A stretch of DNA of 64,000 nt from Azolla caroliniana (lineage: Eukaryota; Polypodiophyta), in the NCBI GenBank assembly GCA_043228905.1, contig JBHGNT010000004.1:25668001-25732000 (forward strand), read 5' to 3'. Of the stretch, positions 26,701-38,204 are shown piece by piece. The position numbers and the translations under genes were made by a program. The notes under the pieces were generated by a model. The model saw only the letters and a list, made by a program, of their open reading frames with translations, searched no databases and was not told the DNA's origin. Every line of letters begins with the position of its first letter. Positions within the stretch are counted from its first letter, which is position 1.

Positions 26701-29700
26701 TAATAGTATATAATAACAGATATAGATTACACCTACATAAGGATCTGATTCAAAATCAAGTTCAAGTTGCCCTTGGTCATCCTCCCAAAGATTGAATAAA
26801 ATGATCTTTGTACCTTGAAAATTCATTCGGGAGAACTGCAGAAAATTAAAGAATATACACATATTTATAGATTTAAAAATGTTCTGGATATTCTCGTATG
26901 GGCATTGTGCATTGCTTATTAACCATCCAATTAGATATAAAGGATGCTGGAAACCTGATTCAGCAAATCTGATTCAGTCGAAAATGGTGACCATTTCATA
27001 ATGGTTTTCATATTACAATCCCAATCATCTACACAACTCCTAATAAGTTTCTTCAAACCAAATGGCCGAATTTCATAGTCAATCTGAAAGAAACAGTTGT
27101 AGACTTCATGGTAGCAAAACAGTTATATTATCAGGTTAGCGTAGAATCACAAGTTAATATATACCATTGGAACGATAATGTCTTCTTGACAGGTGTCCCT
27201 GAGGAAAGAATATGAAAGCAAACCTATGCTTTGCGTAGCACTGCAAACAGATAATATCCTAATTTCAAGTCGTGTTAATTTGGCTTATGTTGATGTTGAC
27301 TCTAAGATAAAACTTACGGAACCCCTTTCAATGCTTGGGAACGCGAGAACACAATAACATCCGATCCAAGCCTCATTGTGCTGGTCTTGAAACCATTGCC
27401 GTCTGTTTAAAAAAAGAGGGATTACTCATTACTCTACTGTATCTTTCGTATATAAAAAAGTTGCAATCTTACACTGGCCGATTGTATTAGCACTCTTGCT
27501 CTTGGCAGAATATCCAAGAGACATGCATTGCCGCATTCTATCTGGATTCATGCCACCACCATCATCTATATAACATTGATATAGCTTTTAGAGTACAATT
27601 CTGAGACAGCACATCATGAAGTAAGCTAAGACTATTTTATATTGCATAGTTTTACCAGCAACATCATCTTGATCAACAAACGGATTTATTATGCTAAAGT
27701 GTTCACAAACCTTCTATAATTAGCATAGGTTCCCCATCATGAGGATTTTGGACCATATCAACATTCACAAAAGTTGCACCATTGCTGACCTGGATACATC
27801 TACAGATTATTGTTTGAAGTAAATGGCAAGAAGATATATACCCTTTAGTACACAGGAATAATTACCTCATCTAAAGCATTATCCAAGAGCTCTGCTACAG
27901 CTGAAAATTTGGAATAAAAAGATCTTAGTCAGTGCACTATAAACAAAAAATCTCCTCATAACATTTCAACTTAAGAAGATCAATACCACCAAGGGCCCAT
28001 TTGTGACTGGTGGCATTTGAATGAAGAAACTTGGGATGAACACGAACATGATCAATTCCACCTGTTACAGCATACTCATAAAAAATAGCATCCATGGCAA
28101 GTTGTGTCTGCTTAACACGAAAAGAATTCTCCGATGATGGTAAAATCATCTGAAAAATACTGGAAATAATACTTTACAATTGTACTAAAATATACATTTA
28201 AACACAAACCCTAAAAATGTCCTCAAGGAAACATAGTTCCAGGCACTAATGTTTAGTTTGTATTCAATGCTCTATGATCTTAGCCTCGAAATGAATTCGA
28301 ATTGAAATGACTTTAATCCAAAAACCAATTAGGGTTATGGAAACCTTGAGAACTTCAAGCCATAAAGTATCCCTGTTGACAATCACTTCAATATAGAACA
28401 GGTCAGTTAAAGGGACGAAGACAAACAAGACAAGAAGAAAGGCAGAATGAATGGTAAATGAGTATTGAGTACTGAGAGAGCTTAAGAATGAGGACTAATT
28501 TCAAGCCTACGGACTAATGACAGGAAGACCTCATTGTAAAGAGGAAGGTGCGTGCCTTCATTGCATCATTCAACACAATGCTTGGCATTTAGTGATAAAT
28601 GTAGCACTAAATATTTCATAACTTTATTACTAAAGGCATGGCATTCTAGACCTCTATCTTTTGTGATTCAAGTGAAGAGAGAAAGATATATTAAACCCTA
28701 CATGAGGCCCAAATATGAGATGCATCATGATAATCTATATTGCAACAAAAATAACAGGTGTAGGTTTCCTAAAGATCCATGAAAATGATCATATTAATGA
28801 ATGCAGTAGAATGGTTCTTGATATGATTTACAAAACATGAACTGCATGTCTAATATGTATGGGACGATTAGTAATGAGGGGAGATGGTATCCCAGGTTAA
28901 TTGGTGTGACGGACTGAGGCTATGGTAAAATTCCCCAAGTGCTTATGAATATCCACAGGCAAATTGAACATGGCGAGCAATTATGATCTCCAATATATGG
29001 TGTTATATGGCCCATGTGCTTTTATATCCTATTCTAGCAGTTTCCATTGTCGTCAGCATTCCAGTGGAGATGCGGAGAGGCAAGACTGTCGAAGAAGTCA
29101 GAGATGTATGATTGTCTTTGGATCTTCTGTGACAATATAAATGTTAATTGCCTATATTTGGATAACATAAGTTGGAGCTTGTACCCAATTTTGGGATGAA
29201 GTTCACAAGATGAGGTGAAGACTAACATTGTCAAGCCAGAGGGTGGAAACACCCGACAACTTGGAAATAGACACAGGACTGTTTAGATGGAGCTTTGGAA
29301 CTGAACTATCTAAAAGGAACTCCACCAAATTGAGATATTCTTAAATCTATCCAAGCAATTGGCAAGTAGAGTAAATAAAGGAAGATAGATGTGAGATGAC
29401 ATTAACATCCAAACGAGATATTCATCAAAAAATTGACAAAGCAAATGAGACTAATTGCGAACTTGGTTTTAAATTGTGGAACGAAGGGCGAGGAAGCGCA
29501 ACATTAGGGAATGATGGGTGACTAAGGTTTTAAATGGTTTATAGGTTGAGGGAAAGGAGTTACGAGCATAAAGATTGGGAAACTAATACAAGCTCCCTAT
29601 CTTGAGAATAGATCTTTCACAAAGCCAATATACATGTAACACGCATTTTCAAAGAAACCAAGTGACAAAGATATAGCATAATAAGCCGACTTCCTCGGTA

Positions 29701-32700
29701 CAAATATGTATGGTACTATTGGTCACACTTGTCCTATAAGGACATACATGACTCTATACAATTCAATAGAGCAATGCCATAGTTTACACCATAGTACGTA
29801 ATATACTCGAATGCATTGGCAAACATTCTTTTTCATACGAATTCAAACGAATGCGTATGTTATTAAAACATTCTTATGTTTTTTTATTACACTTTTTACT
29901 TTAAGTTTCTTACCTTAAAAAAATTTACCTTATAATAAATAATGAATACAAAAGTATGGTATTTACCATACTTCGAGGGTGTTTACTATACTTGAAGGAT
30001 TGAAACATTCTTGAAATGCAAATGCAGGTATGGTTCATGCTATGGTTTGCACACAACCATATTTAAATCTCTATATCTCCCTACCTCTTTTCCATATTTC
30101 CACATGATATCATAACACACTTTCTTTAGGCAAAACTCAAGCCATTTCTCACATAGGATCTCATAGAAGCCAACCTCCAATAAGTTAATAGGCTATCACA
30201 AAAGCCAAGCACTCACAAAATCTTAACTTATTACCTTTTCAAGTCATGCAGATCCTTGTTTTTGGGATGAATCTAGACAACTCTTTACAACCATAGCCCA
30301 AGGCTTCCCCTCATCCTTACCACAAAACTTCCTCCATAGGAAAACAACAATTAGCAAGTTAAACAACACCAATCAGATAGAGTATGGAGTGGCAAAATGA
30401 TACTACTCTTCAAACAAACAAAACTTTGGCTTGTAGTTAGAGGGTATAGAAGTAAAACCCAACACATTTGATCACATTTTTACAAGATGGGAAGAAACGG
30501 ACTTAGCAGCTCAATTAGAAATAAATTCCAACTTGGAAGATCAACAGTGGATGCCATTAAAAGTTGTAGCACTGCAAATGCTATGGGGATGGATTTGAAG
30601 AACAAATTCGAACCAACAAGTAATGATAATGTCATGTCACTAAACTCCTTGGTTACACTAAAATGCAAGAAGATGATGACATGATACCATTTATGAATGC
30701 ATGGAAAAGCAAAATAGACGATTGTCTTACCTCAGGAGTAGAAATAGAATCAAAACTGTAGAGGCTCCTTTCATTAGGTGCCTTACCACTATCTTGTAGG
30801 ACTTTTGTAACTCAAAACTCCAACACAAATGTCAAACTCATTGATCTCGTAATATGTATTAGACAAGAAGAGGCCATAACAAAAGCACGAAAACTTGAAC
30901 AAACATAGAACACATCGACAATGTTTGCATATAGAACTAAACAGCCATGCCAAAATAAAAAATAAGAATATAGATCTAAAATTTTCTAGGAAATCCCAAA
31001 GTAAAACAAGGTGGCCTAAAGTTCTCCAAGATCATTTGTAATAACTGCATCAAAATAGGACATATATGAGATCAATGCAAACATGTGTATTTGTTTATGT
31101 GTGTGTTGATCTCATGTATGCCCTATTTTGTTGTTGGAGTTATCATGGAGCAAATAAAGCCACATGTTTTAGTTTAGAATATCCTAGAAAATTTCTAGAT
31201 CTAATAATATTTTGATTTTTTATTTTGGAATGATTGTTTAGTTTTATATGCGAACATTGCTTATGCGTTTTGTGATTGTTCAGGTTTTCACGCTTTTCTT
31301 ATAGCCTCTTCTTGTCTAATGCAATTTATTAGGTCAATGAGTTTGACATTTGTGTTGGATTTTTGATGATAGTGCTCTAAGATAGTGGTAGGGCACTAAT
31401 AAAATGAGCCTCTACAATCTTGATGCTATTTCTACGTCTGAGAAAGACAATCATCTAGTTTTCTTTTCCATGCATTGATACCTGATATCATGTCATCTAT
31501 CTTTTTACATTTTTAGGGTAACCATGGAGTTTAGAGACATGACATAATTTCCATTAGTTGTCGACTCAAATTCATTCTTCAAATCCGACCACATAGTGTT
31601 TGCTGTGCTACAATTTCTACTGATGTCCGCTTGTTGATCTTTCAAGTTGGAGATTATTTCTAATTGGGCAATTATGACCTTTTGTTCTGATGCTATAAAA
31701 TTGTGGTCAAATGCATTGGGTTTTGCTTCTATACCCTCAATTACAAGCCAACGACTGTCTTGTTTAATTGAAGAGTAGTGTCATTTTACTACTCCATACT
31801 CTGTGATTGGTGGTGTTTAACATGCTAATTGCTTGTTTCCTATGTAGGAAGTTCTGTAGTAAAGATCAAGAGGGGGATGCGTAGGCCATGGCTATAAGAG
31901 GTTGTTAGGATTCAGCCCAAAAACATGGATGTGCAAGACTTGAAAAGGTAAGAAGTTCGATTTTATTATTGCTAGGCTTTTGCGATAGCCTATTGACAAA
32001 TTGGCGGTTGGCTTCTATCAGAGCCTATGTGAGATATGCCTTGATCTTTGCTTAAAGAAAACTTATTCTCTTATACCATGTAAAAAATGAAAAAGAGACA
32101 GGGAGACAAGGAGGTTTGAAGTTATGTAATCTAGTTGTTTTGAAAATTGTCTCTGCCCTATTGACTTGTAGAGAGTCATGTATGTCCTTACAGGACAAGT
32201 GTGACTGTTCATATGAATAGTCATGACTATTTTAAGATCTATTTTATCATTGTTCATTTTCATAGTAGTTTGTTTCTTTTTATCATTTTTCTTTGTAGTT
32301 TCCAACAAAATATTGCCTTGAATAAAATATAGGCTACAATGACGACACTCAAATGAACACCAACATCTCCCTAGAGCTCTTGTATCCAGGTCAACAAAAA
32401 TTATCCCAACAAGAAACTAATATGTAACTAGAAAAGGGTTAAGAGTGAATCATGATTTGAACCAAAAACAAAAACAATGATCTGGAGACTATAATTGAAG
32501 GTGGCATTGAAAACGGTATTAAGAGTGACATCTAGATGAGTAAGAGTTGATCCACCGAAATTAAACACAATCACTTCATTGTTTAATCCAAGTGTACTAC
32601 ACTCCGAATCGGTGTTTCATCCAAACGTACAAGGACTCAGGACATGTTAACACTAAAAACAAGTCGGATAGAATCATTACTATCAAGAGGCTCAACTGTT

Positions 32701-35347
32701 AGTATGTTTACCAAAACCACAATCAAGACTAAAATAATATTTACGGTACTAGGTACCCATCAAAGGGGCACAACACACAAGTAAGGTGCCACCATAGTCA
32801 AAGATTAGGTCATGCCAAGAGCCCTTCCACCAGATTAAGGAGTGGATTTATCCCAACCCACTATTTCCATTTTCAACGAGTGTGATTGTGAGCGCATCAA
32901 TGTGATTGCACTTCTTTCTGACTTATGGATGGTGTCCAAATGTGACCTTGGTCATCGGCCATTACCCATCATTAATAAATTTCCCATTATTGAGTGTTAA
33001 TGTGTTTGCAATAGTGCCTGAAACTTAGTCTACTATAGGGAGAGAACAAATGGTCTAAGTAGCATATGTTCTCACATTCATATTATTGGGTTGTGTTGGC
33101 TTCCATTCTACTTAGTTAGAGTAAACATGCATGTAAATTGTGTACGCACTTCAACTCCAACTAAGAACTATCAAACGACTCAATTGCATTGTCTTCATAG
33201 TTCTCAACTGTCAAATTTGACTAAACTTACAAATGTTGAAGAGGGCATCAGACGAAGCCTTGGGTGATGTAACAAAGAGAACAATCAAAATTAGGAGAGG
33301 TACAACGTGATATATATGACAAAATACCTTTTCAAGGTAAAAAAAAAACACTAGAACTTTACAAGCCAAGGGTATATTGTTGTCCATAAGTACCCCAAGA
33401 TGAAAGGATTAAGAGAGGTAACCTCACATCTTTATTCAAAGTGGCTTAACTCTTCTAAAACTATGTGTTGTAGATTTCAAAGTACATATGTAATTCATGA
33501 CCTCCTGGTTACAAAATGCGTCAACTCCCTTAGGTGACTTGATTAGATGGATGACAAAAACCACAACTTTGGTTTAAGCCATGTTGACAACTAGGCCACT
33601 ATGTTCACACAAACTGTTGGCCATATTACTTGAGAGAGTTTGTCAAAGTACAACATCATTCGTGAGACTCAATGAAGAGAGATTGAAGGCATGGTGAATT
33701 TGTAGTGAAGACCATGCGTAGACTTGTAATAAAGCATATGATATAATATTTTTATAAAGGACCTCTCGGATGCAACAAGGGTGGTGATTCCCACAACATA
33801 ATCCTATTAGGTTGATTAGGAATCTATTTATACATTGCACTAATGATGATACACTAAGTTGGGAGAGCCAACTTTAATATTTCTTAATATGAAGAAAGTG
33901 TGGAATATCTCTCACTGTTACAGTTGGGAATCGGGATTATATATAGTAAAGCCCTAACTGAGTAACGTATTCACACTAGAGATATAAATTGGGTGGAGTC
34001 GGCCTTTTATGCCAAAGAAAGAGAGAGATCTTTTTGTTGGCTACATATTTTTGTGTAAAGTATGCTTACTCATAAAGAGAAGTTGTAACGTAATTCTCTT
34101 TATCTGTGAGATTTCGGATTTTTCCCCTTTTTAAGGTGAGGTGAGCCTAGTCTCTCAAGTTTTTCCTCCATTGCATGCTAAATTAGGTTTCGCGACAGCA
34201 CTATGTTGCCAATTCTAGTAAAGAAGTGCCATTAAGCCTGTCAAATTGGTTTATACGATTGGCAGCATATATATGAAAATCAATTACCTATCGGTCTTAG
34301 TAACGTGTCGGCAAGATGAAAGATACAACGAAAGCATAAACAAAATTCAAGCTGAGGTAAGTTTTTTCAAACATCATGATATGTTGTTAAGACCTCCCAA
34401 TTTAGACTTTAGCCATGCATCTGAACATGAACCTCTGAATATAAAGATATTTAAAGTTAATTCAACCAATTCAGACAGACGGCATAAGATAGATAATAGA
34501 TATAACCAAAAAGGCATGTTGTATGAAAGTTAAAATGACAAACCCATAACATATGAGAGATGCAACGATAACCTAACCATAAATTTATGAAAGCTTTAAA
34601 TCGTGACTTACCAGCAGCAGATATAACCAAAGAAGAATGAGGTTTTCCTTCATAATTGCCGGCTTTCCAGAACTGCCTACTTCCAAGATTAACTTGTGGA
34701 AGAGTGAGAGCGAGACGCAATTGACATGAGAGTGCTAGAGGTAGCACAGCTGCAGATATTCTGCAATTTTTATTATTGTCGTTCTCCACTATCGGAAGAG
34801 GTTCGAGAAAATCATCGGGAAGCTGATTCTCGGGTGTATCTTGCAATGGTGTTCTTTCACGGGAATTTGCTGAAATTTCTCCTTGGAATGGATCTAAAGG
34901 AGTGTTCTTGCAATGCGAATCTGCCGCAAGTACTTTGGAATAAGAATCCGACGGCGGAGCTTTTCTGTAACAAGAATCTAATGGAACTTCTTCTTCGCAA
35001 GAATTTCCTTTTGGATTAGAATCTGACAGAGCTTCGGTAATGCCCCCAGAACCTGGCATTAAAGCCTCTTTGCAAGAAGAATATGATGGGATCTCTCTCA
35101 AGGAACCTGAAGGATTATTTCGACAATGGGAATCTGATATATAAACTTCTGGTTCACGGAGATCTGAGAGCGTGATCTTCTTCACGGTGAATGGAGGAGA
35201 GGACATAAGAGTGCAGGAAATGTTGTTACAATCATCAGTAATATGCAGATCAGATCGATACTCACTTCTATCCTCCTCGAGCTTTGCTCGCTTGGAAAGG
35301 GGCGGAGAATTAGGGAGAACGATGTGAAATGGCTTCTCTTGCATCAT
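23768..35347 (-). CDS. MORC (Microrchidia) GHKL ATPase, MORC6-like
   Basis: Plant MORC proteins are GHKL ATPases that compact chromatin and act in transposon silencing and RNA-directed DNA methylation. I read 20 coding exons with GT-AG junctions and consistent phase: 35347-34612, 28061-27987, 27900-27866, 27789-27711, 27565-27473, 27402-27318, 27240-27165, 27083-26955, 26835-26737, 26659-26558, 26478-26317, 26190-26095, 26005-25954, 25839-25728, 25658-25582, 25489-25311, 25223-25105, 24988-24925, 24170-24027, 23959-23768. The product is about 901 residues. Exon 1 codes a long Ser/Pro/Cys-rich N-terminus ending in SRQFWKAGNYEG (from about 223). Then come HPKFLHSNATSHKWALGAVA, the ATPase N-box AELLDNALDE, DDGGGM, IGQYGNGFKTSTMRLG, the S5-like NSRHYLTYRHSLR and RIILRGKDVEHHNLVND, and FWRIWN...ANFVEPAHDKQGFE. 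The C-terminus is a charged coiled coil (exons 18-19). The exon 15 donor and the last exon are the least certain. Confidence 0.9.
24210..24425. repeat. Minisatellite in MORC intron, about 52-base unit, four copies
   Basis: Copies begin at about 24217, 24268, 24319 and 24354 with (t/c)tcatgaaaagaaaca-type sequence followed by acggacatacat. It lies in the intron between the exons at 24170 and 24925, so it is transcribed with MORC pre-mRNA but not coding. Confidence 0.7.
29722..32307. mobile_element. Inverted dimer of a Ty1/copia 5' end (LTR-PBS-gag, then gag-PBS-LTR)
   Basis: Two arms of about 1.1 kb are reverse complements: left 29722 to about 31080, right about 31105-32205, around a loop of about 25 bases near 31090. 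The arms match at many points, for example GTCACACTTGTCC at 29722 against its complement ending at 32205, and the 'agcctcttcttgtctaatg' region. Read inward from each end there is LTR-like sequence, then in the right arm ACA followed by TGGTATAAGAGAAT (complement of about 32066-32079), a good match to the initiator-methionine tRNA primer site of copia elements. Next comes gag-like coding sequence (MWSDLKNEFEST and NYVMSLNSMVTLK, degraded). The right LTR appears to start TGTTGGA (complement, at 32307). The left arm is interrupted by a MITE. Confidence 0.75.
29776..30050 (-). mobile_element. MITE-like dispersed element, copy 2, inserted in the left copia arm
   Basis: Reverse-complement relative of 22938-23175. 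The right copia arm has about 19 bases where the left arm has this segment of about 275 bases, so the left arm shows an insertion at that point. The ends are imperfect inverted repeats (accatagtacg...gcattggc against the complement of gcatttgcag...ctatggt). Without it the two arms have equal length. Confidence 0.65.
33844..34197 (+). mobile_element. Probable solo LTR in MORC intron 1
   Basis: About 354 bases starting TGATGATACA and ending GCGACA. It has a TATA-like 'tatatatag', a promoter-like 'gtaacgtaattctcttta' segment and a U5-like 'ggatttttcccctttttaag' tract. GCACTA occurs just left (33837) and right (34198), which suggests a target-site duplication, though one extra base sits at the left junction. 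No internal retrotransposon domain follows. Confidence 0.45.
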
Positions 35348-35417
35348 AGCTATTCAAGAAATGGAAATATATAGACTTGAGTCGATTCTGTCTTTTTTGG
35401 ACAAGTATTGTTGTTGT

Positions 35418-35516
35418 CGAATAAGAGAGAAACTATATAAGGCTATGGTTTCTTGCTATGCGATGCTTTAAAATCCTTCTCGAATAAGAGAGAAACTATA
35501 TAAGGCTATGGTTTCT
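35418..35516. promoter_or_regulatory. Duplicated TATA-containing segment between MORC and peptide ORF
   Basis: A 36-base unit beginning cgaataagagagaaactata occurs at 35418 and 35481. Each copy contains 'ctatataagg'. It lies 70-170 bases upstream of the MORC start codon (minus) and about 0.4 kb upstream of the small plus-strand ORF at 35908, so it may act as a divergent core promoter. Function is inferred from position and motif only. Confidence 0.45.
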
Positions 35517-35907
35517 CTCCCTCATTCACTCACTCTCCGTTCCATTTTAATCCTGTACTGTCAGGTTTTATGGTTTCTTGGTCAGTCTTTTCTAGAAAGA
35601 AATACAGACACACATTCTCTTTCTAATAATCCTGTACTAGCAAGAAGCTTTCTTCTGCGTTATGTAATTCTTTTCAATATTCATGTACTGCACACACATG
35701 CAAATTAGTGAGCAGAGAAAGCTCTCATGTAATCAGATTAATGAATAAGAAAAGAAAGCAACGTTCCCTCCGAAACCAGTATAGCATTAGCAAAGAAGAC
35801 AATGATGAGGAAGAATAAGTATCATTAAAGATATTTATGATGACCTGCAAGAATTAGAGAAGATTGAAGGAGAATCAAAAGCAAGGAAGGGCATAGGAGT
35901 TAAAAGC

Positions 35908-36048
35908 ATGCCTTACAACAAGAGATGTCTGCTGTTGCTTTTCTTTTTCTTTTCTCTGCTGCTGCTGATCACAAAAGTAGTGTCTGCAGACCAAGAAAAT
36001 CAGATCAAGAAGAAAGCACCAGACAGACATATTAAAAAGCTCTTCTAA
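35908..36048 (+). CDS. Possible small secreted peptide, 46 residues
   Basis: The ORF reads MPYNKRC followed by a hydrophobic core LLLLFFFFSLLLLI, then TKVVSA and a hydrophilic tail DQENQIKKKAPDRHIKKLF and stop. This is a textbook signal peptide (basic n-region, leucine/phenylalanine h-region, VSA cleavage site), leaving a mature basic tail of about 19 residues. The frame is open upstream to about 35800. It is divergent from MORC and downstream of two TATA copies. I do not recognise the tail as a known plant peptide hormone. The hydrophobic core comes from low-complexity 'ttcttttt' and 'ctgctgctg' sequence, so a chance ORF is possible. Confidence 0.35.
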   Translation: MPYNKRCLLLLFFFFSLLLLITKVVSADQENQIKKKAPDRHIKKLF

Positions 36049-36510
36049 TTTATAAATTACTTATACATGTATAATGTATATATGCAAAACATAAAAATAA
36101 TAGAGTATATATGTAACACCAATAAACTTAAAAATAATATATATAGGTTATAACTGTAAATATTATTATATTATTATATATATATATATATATCCAAATA
36201 ATTATAAAAGCTATTTATGTACAAATCTATGCATGGCCACCTTTTCTTTACCTCATAATAAAATGTTTTTCTTTATCAATTTTTTCTAATATATGTTTTT
36301 ATTAATTTACTTTAGTTAATTTTTATTGAACTATTTTTACCAGTTTTATTTATTTATTTATTTTTACTACAAATATTTATTGATTTTCATTTATCTATTA
36401 TTAATCTATTCTAATAAGTGTTTTTTATTTTTTGCTATGGTGTATTTATGGTCATGTTATTTTGAGTATCCATGATCAAGATTTTTTTTTGTATCTCTTT
36501 TGTGTCGAGT
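36049..36510. other. Very AT-rich intergenic stretch
   Basis: A/T-dominated DNA with a (TA)n run at about 36170-36194 and many TTTATT words. No gene seen. Confidence 0.6.
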
Positions 36511-36514
36511 GATG

Positions 36515-36795
36515 TCATGGCGCAAATGGGCCATAAGAAGAAAGCTTGACATGCTCAAGCATGGTAGGATCAACGCGAACGAGGAGTTGATTTAGGCAAA
36601 CACCAAATTGGTCCACTAGTTCGTGTGCTTGCTGATGCAACGTCTCAAGTTGTTGTAATGCCGTCCAGGCTAAATTTTTATGGGCGAAGGTTTGCACAAG
36701 GAGGTCCAAGGGGATCACCCAGTTCCTTGTCACTTCACTTGCTTGTTGTACGTATCAGGTGGCAGTGACATTTTTGAGTAGGGTGTTATCCGTGG
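36515..36795 (-). mobile_element. Ty3/gypsy gag remnant, C-terminal part
   Basis: The minus-strand translation contains VIPLDLLVQTFAHKNLAWTA, then QQLETLHQQAHELVDQF and RVDPTMLEHVKLS, the usual pattern of a retrotransposon gag core (LAW.AL.QL...HEL...F...LLR.DP.M..HVKL). Upstream in another frame TLLKNVTAT and YVQQASEVTRNW extend it. It pairs with the gag N-terminal piece at 42065-42183, so one gag appears split by the LINE block. Confidence 0.55.
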
Positions 36796-37042
36796 GATTG
36801 TAAGTGTATAAGTGTGTTGGTATATGGATAGATAAGTGAAAAGTCTTTGTATTAAAAGTCATGTTGTAAGGGTATGTGCAAATGTGCACACGAGTAAGTG
36901 TGAGCATATTATATGTGTAAACACATGCACATTTGTGTGCATGTGTTCAAATATGATGTTCTTAGATTGTGATCCTCATGTAATGTACCTATATAGCCCC
37001 ACCATAGGGGACATTAATGAAGTAAAAGATTTACCTCTCAAT

Positions 37043-37045
<3 letters not shown>

Positions 37046-37092
<47 letters not shown>
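37046..37092. repeat. (CT)n microsatellite
   Basis: Perfect CT run near the low-coordinate end of the LINE block. Confidence 0.95.
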
Positions 37093-37096
<4 letters not shown>

Positions 37097-38204
37097 AAAT
37101 CAATGTTTGTTATTAAAACAAGATGATAATACAACCATTGGTATCTTCACTACTTCATAAAATTATAGTGATAGTGCAAGGGAAACCCTCTCAAGTGTTG
37201 TAAAACTAGATGACATAAGTCTATCTCCTCTTGGGACAAGATCCCCATACAACATAGTTCTGAAAATTGCCCAATCAATTTCCCTTTCATCCTATGGAGT
37301 TATTGTGTTATCCCACGAAGTCCATCAAGCAAGAACTCATTTCTCATGGTCCAATTAAACCACATCCCCCAATATCTAAGGTAATAAAAAACCACCTTAT
37401 ACGATGGTGTGGGCATATCTTTATCCTCATCCATAAAAACCCATTTATAAGTTTACAAAATATTTCTTGTTATTGATGCCCAAATTTGTGAGATAATCAC
37501 CCAAATGGCCTTAGCAACCAAACATGTAATGAACCTATGTCTGGCATCTTCTTCAACCACCATACAGAAAAAACATGTCCCATTCGAAATATGTCTTCAT
37601 TTTAAGTTCATCTCCAAAGGCAACCCACCAACTATGGCACGCCAAAGAAACACCGTTGCACGGAATGGAAGATGAGATTGCCACCCTACATCTAAAACTC
37701 TACGCCACCACTTTACATTTCTAGTAATGCTCCATGTATCCAACACCTTATTTGCTAACCAAGCTCTATCTTCAACCAACTTATAGTAAACATCATTAGT
37801 GTGCACCACATAAATCAATTTCCCATTACCAAATGACCAATCTTTCCATGGTTCCTGGACCACCAACTCTAGAATTGGGAAAACCAATCTAGGCAATGCC
37901 AATATTGATTGCCAAATATACCCATATCCACATGGTATATGAAACTTATTTCTGATTGTCTGAAAGGCCATCATTTTCCTACGTGACTCTAAAATACCAT
38001 CTTCTACAGTTACCAAACCTAGCCTTGCAATTCGATTGAGCTGTGAATTTAGACTTTCTTTTCCCTCCCAGTGTAATATCCTTGAAGCTGCCAACACTTC
38101 TTCTGCCAAGGAATTTATATCTTTACCGTTGTCGTAAAGGGATATGACCAATTGGTGCCACCACGATTCCACACTTGCCACAACTACAACCACGCATCTC
38201 AACT

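Larger units (their letters stand above)
28062..34611 (-). other. MORC intron 1, 6.55 kb, filled with repeats
   Basis: The donor is at 34611 (CTG/gtaagt) and the acceptor ends at 28062 (tgtaacag/GTGG). It joins SLVISAAG to GIDHVRVHPKF with matching phase. All other MORC introns are much shorter. It contains the inverted copia dimer (29722-32307), the MITE-like insertion (29776-30050) and a probable solo LTR (33844-34197). Confidence 0.8.
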
